Shown here one piece after another: positions 9,175 through 17,963 of a stretch of DNA of 64,000 bases. The notes beneath the pieces are model-generated. The model made no database searches. It was not told the DNA's origin and saw nothing but the letters and a program-made list of their open reading frames with translations. This stretch comes from Martinezella rhizogenes (GTDB taxonomy: Bacteria; Pseudomonadota; Alphaproteobacteria; Rhizobiales; Rhizobiaceae). Position numbers and translations under genes: made by a program. The stretch is from assembly GCF_000799715.1 (NCBI RefSeq), contig NZ_JUHG01000001.1:124001-188000 (forward strand). Direction: 5' to 3'. Within the stretch, counting starts at the first letter, position 1. Each line of letters starts with the position of its first letter.

Positions 9175-9528
9175 TCCGAATTCCTTGAACAGCAATGAAG
9201 GAGTAGCGGCTAAGTGACTGACATTTATTGCTGCGACATTTTACCCACGCCATACTGATCGCGCCGCCAAAGTATTAATTACGACAGAACGTCATCTATT
9301 TGAATTTATAAGGAGAAAAACTCAGTTTACCGCGAAATATATTTGACTTTAGAAGGATATATGGGAATCTGTCGCGTAAATGCGTGTCTCTCTTGGTGTT
9401 GTACAGCCGTGAGACATGATGATTTGGCTCGTTCGAGATGGGAGGCTCTCTGACGTCTTGATGATGACTCCGGAAAACTACAGAGATGTACCCATTATTC
9501 TCCGAGAGAGAGATTTGACGGCCCTCAA
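9175..9528. promoter_or_regulatory. Divergent intergenic region between kpsS and the second kpsE
   Basis: About 350 bp, clearly more AT-rich than the flanking genes, must hold the promoters of both the minus-strand kpsS operon and the plus-strand kpsE-kpsT pair. TTGAC-like and TATA-like stretches occur around 9340-9362, but no pair with standard spacing is convincing. A 30-codon ORF at 9361-9453 was judged unlikely to be a gene. Confidence 0.45.
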
Positions 9529-10734
9529 ATGACCCGCATCGAGAACAACAGAGAGTTCACCGATTTCGTCACTCTGGTAACCGTGCGTTCGTCCGCTACG
9601 GTCTCCGGCGGAGATTTGAGCTGGTGGAGCGCGTTTACACGTCGGCTCCGGCCGCATTTTCTGCTGCTTCTGCTGGTCGTTATTCCCGGATTGCTCGGCG
9701 CCGCCTACTACGCTTTTATCTGTTCCAATCAGTATGTATCCGAAACGCAGTTCGTTGTTCGTAGTCCCAATCGGAATGCGGCGGGGCTGCTCAGTGGCTT
9801 CCTGCAGAGCACCGGCTTCGTGCGGGCGCAGGACGACAGTTATATTGTCAGCGAATTCATGATGTCGCGCGCCGCCGTGGCTGAACTCGTCGCGAAGAAC
9901 GGTTTAGAGGATATCATGTCTCGCCCCGAGGGCGACTTTTTGAACCGGTATCCGCTGCCGTGGACCGAGGCGAACAATGAGGAGCTATTCCAGCACTACA
10001 AGAATTTCGTCAAGGTCGATACGAATAGCGGCAGTGGTGTGACGACCTTGGAGGTTCACGCCTTCCGGGCCGAGGACTCCTTCAATCTTGCGAATGCCCT
10101 GGTCCAGCATGCCGAAGAACTCATCAATCGCCTTAACGACCGGGCGCGAGGGGATGCCATCCGCTACACGCAGGTCGAGCTGAACGACAGTCAGGACAGA
10201 TTGCAGGCCACGCAAAAAAACCTGACTGATTTCCGCAATCGGGAAACGCTTATCGATCCCACCAAGCAGTCGGCCGCGGCGCTCGACTTGATCGCGCGGC
10301 TCTCCGACGATGTGGCCGACAGCAAGGCGCGACTGGCGGCACTTGATGACCAGGCGCCCCAGAGCCCACAGGGGGAGGCATTGCGGGCACGGGTGACCGC
10401 GATGGAACGTCAGGTCAGCGACGAGCGGGCGCGGGTCGTGGGTAGCGACAGTTCGATGGCGCCGCGTATTGCGCAGTATGAGCAGCTTCTGCTGGAAAGG
10501 GAAATGGCGGCCAAGATGCTGGCTTCAGCCACCACCTCGCTGGAAAATGCCAAGATCGATGCGCAGCGCCAGCAGCTCTATCTCGAGCGCATTTCCAATC
10601 CAAACCTGCCCGATCATCCGCTCTATCCGAAACGTATCATGTCGTTTCTGATGTTCCTCGCGATATGCGGCGCCATCTATGTGATCGTGCGGTTCTTTGT
10701 CTCCCAAGTTCTGGAGCATGCGGCATCGCAATGA
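9529..10734 (+). CDS. kpsE: KpsE/CtrB/BexC-type capsule export adaptor (second copy)
   Basis: Polysaccharide co-polymerase/adaptor that spans the periplasm between the KpsMT transporter and the outer-membrane channel. Its 401 residues have the full family layout. There is a cytoplasmic N-terminus, a membrane helix at about 44-64 and a large periplasmic part with FVVRSPNRN and RAQDDSYIVSEF. A long coiled coil covers about 195-350, and a second membrane helix near 371-391 ends in a short cytoplasmic tail. It overlaps kpsT by ATGA (10731-10734), so the pair is co-translated. It is a diverged paralogue of the partial gene at 1-854; one may serve a different polymer or form a mixed complex (inference). 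Confidence 0.9.
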   Translation: MTRIENNREFTDFVTLVTVRSSATVSGGDLSWWSAFTRRLRPHFLLLLLVVIPGLLGAAYYAFICSNQYVSETQFVVRSPNRNAAGLLSGFLQSTGFVRAQDDSYIVSEFMMSRAAVAELVAKNGLEDIMSRPEGDFLNRYPLPWTEANNEELFQHYKNFVKVDTNSGSGVTTLEVHAFRAEDSFNLANALVQHAEELINRLNDRARGDAIRYTQVELNDSQDRLQATQKNLTDFRNRETLIDPTKQSAAALDLIARLSDDVADSKARLAALDDQAPQSPQGEALRARVTAMERQVSDERARVVGSDSSMAPRIAQYEQLLLEREMAAKMLASATTSLENAKIDAQRQQLYLERISNPNLPDHPLYPKRIMSFLMFLAICGAIYVIVRFFVSQVLEHAASQ

Positions 10735-11462
10735 ACAGTATCCCGTCCAGCCTCGCCGAATTCGCAACACCGAAGGAACCGGCTCAGAACGGTGTTTCAA
10801 CGCAGCCGGAAGGGATCGTCGGCGTGTTCGACGTCGTCAAGGAATACGATGTTCATGGCCGCATGCGTCGCGTGCTGGATGGCATCAGCTTCCAGATTTC
10901 GCGCGGGGAGAAGATCGCGGTGCTCGGCCACAACGGCGCCGGCAAGTCCACGCTCGTGCGTTTGATTGCTGGGATCGAGGAACCTACCTCCGGTAAGATC
11001 GTGCGCAGCATGTCCATGTCCTGGCCCATCGCGCTCAGTGGCGGTTTCGGCGGGTCGATGACGGGCTACGACTGCATGCGGTTCTTATCGCGCGTCTACG
11101 ATAAGCCATTCGATGAAATCCGGGACGTGGTGGAGGATTTCAGCGATCTCGGCAAATATCTGCGCATGCCGCTCAAAACCTATTCGTCGGGCATGCGCGC
11201 ACGGCTGGCCTTCGGCATGTCGCTGGCCATTGATTTTGACTGCTATCTCATCGACGAGGTGATGGCTGTCGGCGACAAGCGGTTTCAGACCCGCTCCTTC
11301 GAAGAGCTTTTCGTCAAGCGGAAGGACCGCTCGATGATCGTCGTCGGACATAACTTAAATGTGATCGGCGATATCTGCACCTCGGCCCTGGTTTTGAAGA
11401 ACGGTCGCGGCCGTGTTTTCGATGATGTCGAGTATGCTTTTCGTATTTATTCGACATTGTGA
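10731..11462 (+). CDS. kpsT: Capsule polysaccharide ABC transporter ATPase, KpsT/CtrD/BexA-type
   Basis: ATPase that drives capsule export with KpsM. The ATG at 10731 overlaps the kpsE stop, giving 243 residues. Walker A is GHNGAGKST (66-74). The signature region is YSSGMRARLAFGMSLA, a KpsT/Wzt-type variant. Walker B is CYLIDEVMAVGD, and the switch histidine lies in IVVGHN. SWPIALSGGFGGSMTG is typical of polysaccharide exporters. The protein lacks a C-terminal carbohydrate-binding domain, as expected for KpsT and unlike Wzt, so export is probably independent of a chain-terminating cap. It is 20-30 residues longer at the N-terminus than compact KpsT proteins. Confidence 0.92.
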   Translation: MNSIPSSLAEFATPKEPAQNGVSTQPEGIVGVFDVVKEYDVHGRMRRVLDGISFQISRGEKIAVLGHNGAGKSTLVRLIAGIEEPTSGKIVRSMSMSWPIALSGGFGGSMTGYDCMRFLSRVYDKPFDEIRDVVEDFSDLGKYLRMPLKTYSSGMRARLAFGMSLAIDFDCYLIDEVMAVGDKRFQTRSFEELFVKRKDRSMIVVGHNLNVIGDICTSALVLKNGRGRVFDDVEYAFRIYSTL

Positions 11463-11579
11463 CCGATTCGTTTTGGGATCATCGATCTCGAAATGCCGGT
11501 TCCGCCTGTAAATCGTCTCAAAATGGCACAGTATCCTTAGAAGCCGGTCGTTCGCCAGCTATAGGATCAAGCTTGCCAT

Positions 11580-11613
11580 CCAGGTGGATTTAAACGGCGC
11601 ATGATCCACCTGG
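11580..11613. repeat. 10-bp perfect inverted repeat downstream of kpsT
   Basis: CCAGGTGGAT (11580-11589) and ATCCACCTGG (11604-11613) flank a 14-base loop, 117 bp after the kpsT stop. No T-run follows, so it may be a factor-dependent end, an mRNA-stabilising hairpin or a regulator site rather than a standard terminator. Confidence 0.5.
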
Positions 11614-12018
11614 GAACTCATTCAAGTAAACTATACTAAATTAGCATAATGGAAATTAATTCCGTATATAGATGGTTGCTCAAGGCACGCACTCTTGCAG
11701 GGAGCGATTCTACCGATGCTTTTATGCCTTCTCGCCGCGACTGTTTTCGTCTGGGTTTGATCTTGCATTTTAGCGATTCGTTCTGCAACCTAGGACGGTT
11801 ATTCGAGATATGAGCAAAAGCTCTGACGGCCGTTTTTTGTCCTATGTCGTCTTAACCAAAAATTCACGTCCTGCGGGAGAAGCCCAATGGCGTAAATATG
11901 TATAACATTGTCATTATCTGTACTGTTCGGGAGAAATATGCTGTGCTAATTTAACAGCGCTTAATGTAATTTAAGCTGAATGATTATGCCGCGTTAGGAC
12001 GACTGAAGGAGTGCGCCT

Positions 12019-12063
12019 ATGGTCTCACCCTTAAAGGGAATCCGCGAAATCTGGCCTAAATGA
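12019..12063 (+). CDS. Possible 14-residue upstream ORF before the AraC regulator
   Basis: ATG at 12019 follows GAAGGAG at 8-base spacing and encodes MVSPLKGIREIWPK, ending at 12061-12063, 56 bp before the regulator start. The ribosome site is stronger than that of the regulator. It could be a leader peptide or a chance ORF; there is no homology evidence. Confidence 0.2.
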   Translation: MVSPLKGIREIWPK

Positions 12064-12119
12064 AAATCGAGTGCTTGCAATTGTTGGGATGCAACTTTAG
12101 ATTTTGAGTAGGGTGGCAG

Positions 12120-13133
12120 ATGACCATGTTGGGAAGAGTTGTCGAGCAATGCGTGGGCACCTTTGAGGTGTATTCTCGTGATGCGATTGTTCGCAATCTC
12201 GACGTTTTAGAACCGAATTGGAAATGGACGGTGCCGTCGGATCCCGGCGGAGATTATTCCTTCAAGTTCAGCAAGCAGCCTCTTCAGTCCGCGTCCATCG
12301 TCAGCGCTGAGCATTCTGGTAGCCTGGAGGGGGTTGCCAAACATGATATGCCTCGTGTCAGCATCGTCTTTGTGCTCGCGGGAGAGGTTGAGGCGCACGA
12401 CAGGCGGACGCGTAGGTCGGTACGCATTTCCGCCAATAATGTTGCAAGTATCACTGACCGGATGGGAAAGCGGCTTGAGATAAAGCCGCGGAGCTCCTGG
12501 TTGATGTTCCAGGTTCCGGAAGCGGTGCTGCGTCAACATTTCGAGGAATTGACCGGCAGGCCCTATGTGCAGGAATTTGCTCTGTCTCCGGTCAGTTTTC
12601 GACAGGGTGGAGCGCAGGGGCTGTACCAGACGCTTCGCCAGGCTGAGAAGGATCTTATGTCGGCTCGTCCGGCGGAGCGGGTCATGCTCGCGAAAGCCTA
12701 TAATGAGCTGGTGCTGGTCAAGCTTTTCGCGAAGCTGCCGCACAATCTATCCGACGCATTCGGTCGTGGTGCATTGGAAACAGCACCCCGGCAGCTTCTG
12801 AGAGCGGAAGCGTTCATGCGCGACAATCTGCACAATTCGGTCATGCTGGAAGATCTTGCCAATGCTGCAAGCTGCAGCCCGCGGGCGCTTCAGCGCATGT
12901 TCCGGACTTATCGGGGCGACACTCCGATGGGGATATTGTGCAATTATCGGCTTGCCGCCGCGCATGGCGCTATTAAGGGCGGGCAGGCTGAGAGTATAAC
13001 GGATCTTGCGATGAGTCTTCAGTTCTCGAATCCGGGGCGATTCTCTGTTCTGTACAAGCACGCGTATGGTTTCAGCCCCTCGTCGATCCTCCGTTTTACC
13101 CGGGAGCGGAGCGACGAGGCCGGGATGGCATGA
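12120..13133 (+). CDS. AraC-family transcriptional regulator
   Basis: The 337 residues have the two-part AraC layout. The N-terminal half (about 40-200) resembles the AraC-binding-like sensor fold (SIVFVLAGEVEAHDRR, SWLMFQVPEAVL). The C-terminal DNA-binding domain lies at about 225-325, with two helix-turn-helix units (LEDLANAASCSPRALQRMFR and ITDLAMSLQFSNPGRFSVLYKH) and the FSPSSILR end. It lies between kpsT and the capsule lipoprotein gene on the same strand, 55 bp before the latter. Control of capsule genes is likely from position but not shown. ATG 12126 is an alternative start two codons later. Confidence 0.85.
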   Translation: MTMLGRVVEQCVGTFEVYSRDAIVRNLDVLEPNWKWTVPSDPGGDYSFKFSKQPLQSASIVSAEHSGSLEGVAKHDMPRVSIVFVLAGEVEAHDRRTRRSVRISANNVASITDRMGKRLEIKPRSSWLMFQVPEAVLRQHFEELTGRPYVQEFALSPVSFRQGGAQGLYQTLRQAEKDLMSARPAERVMLAKAYNELVLVKLFAKLPHNLSDAFGRGALETAPRQLLRAEAFMRDNLHNSVMLEDLANAASCSPRALQRMFRTYRGDTPMGILCNYRLAAAHGAIKGGQAESITDLAMSLQFSNPGRFSVLYKHAYGFSPSSILRFTRERSDEAGMA

Positions 13134-13188
13134 TGCGCGTGCGGATCAGCATGAATTATAACTACCTCTGTGCCGCTCGGGATAGGTA

Positions 13189-14361
13189 ATGCAGCTAAAA
13201 GTTGGAATTTTTTGTGTTCTGGCCTGTTTTTTGACGGGTTGTGGATTGCCTGAATCGGGTCCAAAAACCTCACGGATCCTGGAAGAAGCGGCCCGGGGGG
13301 CGGCGCCGCCATTTGCATTGGTCGACGTCAGCTCGCCGTCGATGGTACGGAATGTGGATCGCCCGCGACCGAGCCTTGCCGCCAAATTTGGTGAGGGGCC
13401 TCGTGATCCCGGTTTGCGCATCGCCGTGGGAGACGTGGTTTCCGTCAGTCTCTGGGAAGCGCCGCCCGGCAGCCTGTTCGGCACCGCCGCCAGCAGCTCC
13501 GGCCAGCAACAGGCTTCCGGCAGTTCCGTGACCATTCCGCCCCAGGTCGTGAGCAGCGACCGGACCATCGGTATTCCCTATGTGGGTCGCATTAATGCGG
13601 CTGGCCGCACGCCGGCGCAGGTCGAGAACTTGGTGATTGCCGGCCTTGCCGGCAAGGCCGTCCAGCCACAGGCGCTGGTGACGGTGCAGCAGAGCACGGC
13701 CAATACAGTCACCGTTACCGGTGAAGTCGCCGGCGGTGCGCGTGTGACGCTTTCACCGGCAGGAGACCGTATATTGGACGTAATTGCCACTGCCGGCGGA
13801 TTGCGCGCGGGCGTCAATGAGAGCGTCGTTTATCTGACGAGACGAGGGGCAACGGTTGCTCTTCCCTTCGAGGCGATCGTTCAGTCGCCGCGCGAGAATA
13901 TACGGCTGCGTCCGGAGGACGTCGTGACGGTGGTGCGTGAACCAAGGACCTTTACGATTCTTGGCGCGACTGGACAAAACGGGGAAGTGCCCTTCAGCTC
14001 GCAACGCGTCACCATGGCTAACGCGGTGGCGCGCGCGGGCGGGCTCCAGGACAACCGAGCCGATGTATCTGGCGTGTTCCTGCTTCGCTACGAACCGTCT
14101 GATATTGCGCGTCGCATTGTTCCTCCGAGCAATCCGATTCTGCGCAGAGGCGGGCCGGTGCCGATTGTTTATCGGTTCAATCTTAAGAATGCGACGACAT
14201 TGCTGGCGATGCAGGATTTCGAGATTCAGCCGCGCGATATCGTCTACGTTTCCAATGCGGGCTCCGTCGATGTGCAGAAGTTCATGGGCTTGTTCCAGGG
14301 GCTCACCTCGCAGGCGCTATCGGCTACATCCGTTGGCATATCCGCCGCAGCGGCGAATTGA
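13189..14361 (+). CDS. Polysaccharide export outer-membrane lipoprotein (Wza/KpsD/CtrA type)
   Basis: Forms the outer-membrane channel for capsule exit. The 390-residue product starts with a lipoprotein signal ending in the lipobox LTGC, with Cys18 as the lipidation site. A Poly_export domain follows (LRIAVGDVVSVSLWEAPPG at about 76-94, then GIPYVGRINAAGRTPAQVE). SLBB-type repeats follow after VTVTGEVAGG and FTILGATGQNGEV. The C-terminal region (LLAMQDFEIQPRDIVYVSNAG) is also typical. It heads a plus-strand group with a methyltransferase, a glycosyltransferase and an unknown protein. It completes the export path with KpsE, KpsM and KpsT. Confidence 0.9.
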   Translation: MQLKVGIFCVLACFLTGCGLPESGPKTSRILEEAARGAAPPFALVDVSSPSMVRNVDRPRPSLAAKFGEGPRDPGLRIAVGDVVSVSLWEAPPGSLFGTAASSSGQQQASGSSVTIPPQVVSSDRTIGIPYVGRINAAGRTPAQVENLVIAGLAGKAVQPQALVTVQQSTANTVTVTGEVAGGARVTLSPAGDRILDVIATAGGLRAGVNESVVYLTRRGATVALPFEAIVQSPRENIRLRPEDVVTVVREPRTFTILGATGQNGEVPFSSQRVTMANAVARAGGLQDNRADVSGVFLLRYEPSDIARRIVPPSNPILRRGGPVPIVYRFNLKNATTLLAMQDFEIQPRDIVYVSNAGSVDVQKFMGLFQGLTSQALSATSVGISAAAAN

Positions 14362-14435
14362 TAAAATTAGTATGTTTGCTGGTTTGTGAATGAAGGACAT
14401 CGAGATGCGAACACGAGCAGAAAGGGGCCGTTACT

Positions 14436-15353
14436 ATGATGTCGGGCTTGCGGACTGTTCTGCGTGCCGGTTGGTCGCGGAGAGCTGACATGAGTACGTC
14501 ACCGCTGCTTCACCTTCATGAACTTATGGCCTTCGATCGGCATCAAGCGGAGACGGCCATTCTTCAGCGCGTGACAAGCACCTATCTCGGCGATCATACG
14601 GCTTTGGTGCGTGTCCTCGGGCGTTACAAGCTTTATGTGGACACGCGCGACAGAGGGTTCGGTTCGCACATCCTGCTTGATGGCTTCTGGGAGATCTGGC
14701 TCACGCTGTTCTGCGCCCGCAACGTCAAACGCGGCATGACCGCCGTCGATGTCGGTGCGAATTTTGGATATTATTCCGTGCTTCTGGCTGAGCTGGTCGG
14801 CGATGAGGGTCAGCTTATCTCAGTGGAGCCCAATCCCCACGCGGCGGATTTCCTGAATCGTAGCGTCGATCTGAACGGTCTGTCCAGGCGAACGAAGATC
14901 GAGACCGTTGCCCTCGGTGGTGCGAACGAGGGTGAGGCGTCACTCTATGTTCCCCACAACGAACCGAAGAATGCGTCGATCGTTTCGAATGATTTTGCTT
15001 TGCGTTCAGAGAATGGCAGGGTGATCAAGGTTCCGGTCACCACGCTCGACCAGCTTTGCGCTACGTATGAGCGGATCGATTTCATCAAGATCGATGCAGA
15101 GGGGGCGGAGGAGGCCATATTTGAGGGGATGAGCGAGACGATCGCCCGTCACAAGCCGATTATCGTCGTTGAGTTTAACGCCGGCCGCTATGGCGATGCG
15201 GGCGGCTTTCTTGATCGGTTGGCCGCTATCTACGGATCGCTCCGTCGTCTCGATTTCAGTGGCGAATCGCTGCCGGTCACGCGCGACCAGCTTCTGACTG
15301 TGTATGGGGGCGACGATGCGCTTCTCGTCCTTTCCCGCGACAAGCCGGACTAA
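14436..15353 (+). CDS. FkbM-family methyltransferase
   Basis: SAM-dependent methyltransferase of 305 residues, probably O-methylating a capsule sugar. The SAM motif is AVDVGANFGYYSVLL (about 103-117). It is followed by ISVEPNPHAADFLNRSV and, near residue 205, DFIKIDAEGAEEAIFEGM, the usual FkbM acidic motif, and then KPIIVVEFN. It lacks the LGR module of the other FkbM protein at 3051-4235. An AAAGGGG ribosome site precedes the ATG at 14436; Met19 is an alternative start. It lies 74 bp after the lipoprotein gene and 46 bp before a GT4 gene. The two FkbM genes suggest a polymer with more than one methyl group (inference). Confidence 0.83.
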   Translation: MMSGLRTVLRAGWSRRADMSTSPLLHLHELMAFDRHQAETAILQRVTSTYLGDHTALVRVLGRYKLYVDTRDRGFGSHILLDGFWEIWLTLFCARNVKRGMTAVDVGANFGYYSVLLAELVGDEGQLISVEPNPHAADFLNRSVDLNGLSRRTKIETVALGGANEGEASLYVPHNEPKNASIVSNDFALRSENGRVIKVPVTTLDQLCATYERIDFIKIDAEGAEEAIFEGMSETIARHKPIIVVEFNAGRYGDAGGFLDRLAAIYGSLRRLDFSGESLPVTRDQLLTVYGGDDALLVLSRDKPD

Positions 15354-15399
15354 CGCCGCTGTCCAAGCAAGTAATGAGTAATGATGGTGGGAGAGACGA

Positions 15400-16725
15400 G
15401 TGAGTCAGACGATTCTTTACGACGGTCTCAACCTTTCGCTCAAGAAAGGCACGGGTGTCGCCACCTATACCCGGAGCCTGATGTCGACGGCACGGGCTCT
15501 CGGCTATCAGACTGGCGTCGTCCATGGCATTCAGGGAAATATTCCGCGCGATCCGATGTTGCGCGAAGTCATCCTGTTCGATGACAGCAGCGAACGCTCG
15601 ACCGGACCGCTCTTCATTACCAAGCGCTGGTTACGGCGGCGCATTGCCGCCCCGTTCGGCGTGAAGCCTGTTCCCATTCCGCTAAACGGCACGGTTATTC
15701 TCAAATCGCTTCAGGCACAACTTGGCGATTCCGGATTGCTCTACGCCTCGAACGACCTTTTCAATCTCGCGCGACATCATTTCAAGCGCTATGGCAACAA
15801 TCTCGCCTTGAGCTTCGAAAACCAGCCGGATCTCCTGCATTGTACCTATCCAATGCCGATCGCCGCGAAGAAAGCGTTGAATGTCTACACGATCCACGAT
15901 CTCGTGCCGTTGCGACTGCCTTATCTGACCGAGGACGACAAACGCTATCACTACAGGATGCTGCGGTCCCTGGCGCGTCGCGCGGACCATATCATCACGG
16001 TCTCCGAAACCTCCCGCGCCGATATCATCAAGGTGCTGGGTGTGGACGAAAAGCGCGTCAGCAATACCTACCAGGCCGTCCAGGTGCCGGATGCTCTCCG
16101 CGCGAAGCCGGACGATGTGGTGGCCGACGAGATCGCTGGCATCTTCCATCTGGACTGGAAGGGATACTTCCTGTTTTTTGGCGCCTTCGAACCGAAAAAG
16201 AATATTGCGCGCCTGATTGAGGCTTACCTCGCCAGCAAGACGGATCTGCCATTGATTATTGTCGGAGCACCTGGCTGGAAAGGTGATGCAACGCAAGAAT
16301 TGATCGACGACGAGCGTTTTCGTTTCTTTCGGCGCGCCGACGATCGGATCATTCCACAACGCCAGATCCAGCGTTTCGATTTCGTCTCTTATCCGTTGCT
16401 CATCAGCCTGATCAGGGGCGCGCGGGCTGTGCTTTTCCCCTCGCTCTACGAGGGTTTCGGATTGCCGGTGCTCGAATCCATGCAGTTGGGAACCCCTGTT
16501 CTCAGTTCGACGGAAGGGTCGATTCCGGAGATCGCCGGCAAGGCTGCCTTGCTCGTCGACCCGTACAATACGGATGACATGCGCAAGGCGATATCGAGCC
16601 TCGCGCAGGATGACGGGCTTTGCTCGCATTTCACCGAGGTTGGTCCGAAGCAGGCGGCTCGTTTTTCCGCGGACCGGTACCATCAAAGGGTTGGCGAACT
16701 CTATGACACTCTCTTTCATGGATAG
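15400..16725 (+). CDS. GT4-type glycosyltransferase
   Basis: Retaining GT-B glycosyltransferase of 441 residues with a GTG start at 15400. The acceptor half starts MSQTILYDGLNLSLKKGTGVATY, a pattern common to rhamnosyl/mannosyl-type GT4 enzymes, and contains VYTIHDLVPLRLPYLT and ITVSETSRADI. The donor half has YFLFFGAFEPKKNIARLIEAY, LIIVGAPGWKG and the E-x7-E signature YEGFGLPVLESM. The final GTPVLSSTEGSIPEIAGKAA is typical of the family. It lies in the plus-strand capsule group. With the 4232-5596 enzyme it gives only two polymerising-type GTs in the window, which suggests a short repeat unit or further genes outside it. Confidence 0.86.
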   Translation: MSQTILYDGLNLSLKKGTGVATYTRSLMSTARALGYQTGVVHGIQGNIPRDPMLREVILFDDSSERSTGPLFITKRWLRRRIAAPFGVKPVPIPLNGTVILKSLQAQLGDSGLLYASNDLFNLARHHFKRYGNNLALSFENQPDLLHCTYPMPIAAKKALNVYTIHDLVPLRLPYLTEDDKRYHYRMLRSLARRADHIITVSETSRADIIKVLGVDEKRVSNTYQAVQVPDALRAKPDDVVADEIAGIFHLDWKGYFLFFGAFEPKKNIARLIEAYLASKTDLPLIIVGAPGWKGDATQELIDDERFRFFRRADDRIIPQRQIQRFDFVSYPLLISLIRGARAVLFPSLYEGFGLPVLESMQLGTPVLSSTEGSIPEIAGKAALLVDPYNTDDMRKAISSLAQDDGLCSHFTEVGPKQAARFSADRYHQRVGELYDTLFHG

Positions 16726-16743
16726 ATCGGGGAGGATGCTTGC

Positions 16744-17799
16744 ATGACGATCCTCTTTGCCTTCGGCATGCCAGGCGTGATGTCGTCGTGGGGCGTTGCG
16801 GCGCTTCATGCAGCGGCGCGCGAGGCATTTGGTGATTATGCGGTCATTTCGACCGATAAGGTGGAGGATCTCAGGCAGTATGTGCAAAATCGGACGAAGG
16901 CGCATGCCGTCCTCGTTTCACAGTTTCCCGAGGCGAAGCTGTCGGAGCTGATCCTGCGGGTAAACTTGCCCTTCATGCTGTTCCTCGAAGATCCGGTTGA
17001 TGCTGTTTCCTATCTCGCGCGTTCCACCGGGCAACAGGATGTCGGACTGATCAGGGCCGTCTCGGCAAGCCTTGCCTGCCTCGAGCCCATCGCACACGCT
17101 TCCAACGCGCTAATCATGCGCCGCAACGACGCCGGCGGGCGGAGCGGTATCGATATGCTGCTGAAGAGAATAGACGAACATTTCAATATCGATCTCGTGC
17201 CCGATCAGATCGCCAATGCCTTGCTGCACCTTGGCATGACGGCGCCGGGTAAAAAATTGCTGGTAACACCACCGAAGTTGGAGGAAGCAGCGGCGACGGT
17301 TATTGCCGGGTATGCGCCACCGCAGAAGGACGGATCCGAACTCAGCGAATCTCTGCAACAGGTGATCGAGAAGGTTCTCCTTCCGCTGGAGATCGGGCGT
17401 GGCGATAATTCCGGGCAGTCTATTTCCTGGCCGCGAGAGACGTTCTTTTCGGGTGACAAGCCCGGGGAAAGCCTTGAGGATTCGGTCGATCTCACCGGCG
17501 GCGCTCGGTGCATCATCTATGGCCCTTACTTTCATCTTCCCGCGGGCCGTTGGAACGCCAAGCTGGCCTTCGATATCGATGAGGACTGCTATGGTCAGAT
17601 CTTCACCATAGAGGTCCATTCCGGAGAAACGCTCGGCAAGCTCCGGATTTGCCCGGAGGGGACAGGCTCTTTTGAGGCGACCATGCGCGTTGACATCGTC
17701 GAACCGCAAATCGGCATCGAAGTCCGGTTCATGATGGACAGCGGTGCCATCGAGGGCCGTCTTTCCGGTTGGAGCATCGAATGGTTGCGCGCGGCATAG
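16744..17799 (+). CDS. Unrecognised capsule-locus protein, possible C-terminal beta-sandwich
   Basis: A 351-residue protein with no family I can name. The first third (FAFGMPGVMSSWGVAAL, AVLVSQFPEAKLSELI, PFMLFLEDPVDAVSYLAR) has an alternating alpha/beta pattern reminiscent of a nucleotide-binding or sulfotransferase-like fold. No diagnostic motif is visible. The C-terminal part (about 235-350) reads like a beta-sandwich: CIIYGPYFHLPAGRWNAKL, FDIDEDCYGQIFTIEVH and a final WSIEWLRAA, resembling carbohydrate-binding modules in polysaccharide loci. There is no signal peptide. It is 18 bp after the GT4 gene, so it is almost certainly co-transcribed. A role in polymer recognition or modification is inferred only. 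Confidence 0.6.
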   Translation: MTILFAFGMPGVMSSWGVAALHAAAREAFGDYAVISTDKVEDLRQYVQNRTKAHAVLVSQFPEAKLSELILRVNLPFMLFLEDPVDAVSYLARSTGQQDVGLIRAVSASLACLEPIAHASNALIMRRNDAGGRSGIDMLLKRIDEHFNIDLVPDQIANALLHLGMTAPGKKLLVTPPKLEEAAATVIAGYAPPQKDGSELSESLQQVIEKVLLPLEIGRGDNSGQSISWPRETFFSGDKPGESLEDSVDLTGGARCIIYGPYFHLPAGRWNAKLAFDIDEDCYGQIFTIEVHSGETLGKLRICPEGTGSFEATMRVDIVEPQIGIEVRFMMDSGAIEGRLSGWSIEWLRAA

Positions 17800-17963
17800 C
17801 CTATTTGCACCCGGCGCCCGCCCTGCTTCATTGCTCAACATTTCCCTCGGCTGGATTTTTGTAAACCAATGTTTCTTGCAGGAAATTTTGCGCGTCTTGC
17901 CTGTGAAAAGTCTTCTTTTGGATGGGAGTTGGTATAAAACTTAGCAAAAATGGAACCGTGCCC

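Larger units (their letters stand above)
11463..12119. other. AT-rich 657-bp intergenic region before the AraC regulator gene
   Basis: No convincing protein gene fills this stretch. It is markedly AT-rich, in contrast to the genes around it. It holds a perfect 10-bp inverted repeat at 11580-11613, an imperfect dyad near 11956-11981 and a short ORF with a good ribosome site at 12019-12063. The regulator's promoter and possibly a long untranslated leader should lie here. The skewed composition may mark older acquired DNA (inference). Confidence 0.4.

Noticed and set aside
9361..9453. 30-codon Cys-rich ORF in the kpsS-kpsE intergenic region
   Set aside because: AGAAGGA lies only 3-4 bases before the ATG and the peptide has no known pattern; chance occurrence in AT-rich DNA is more likely.
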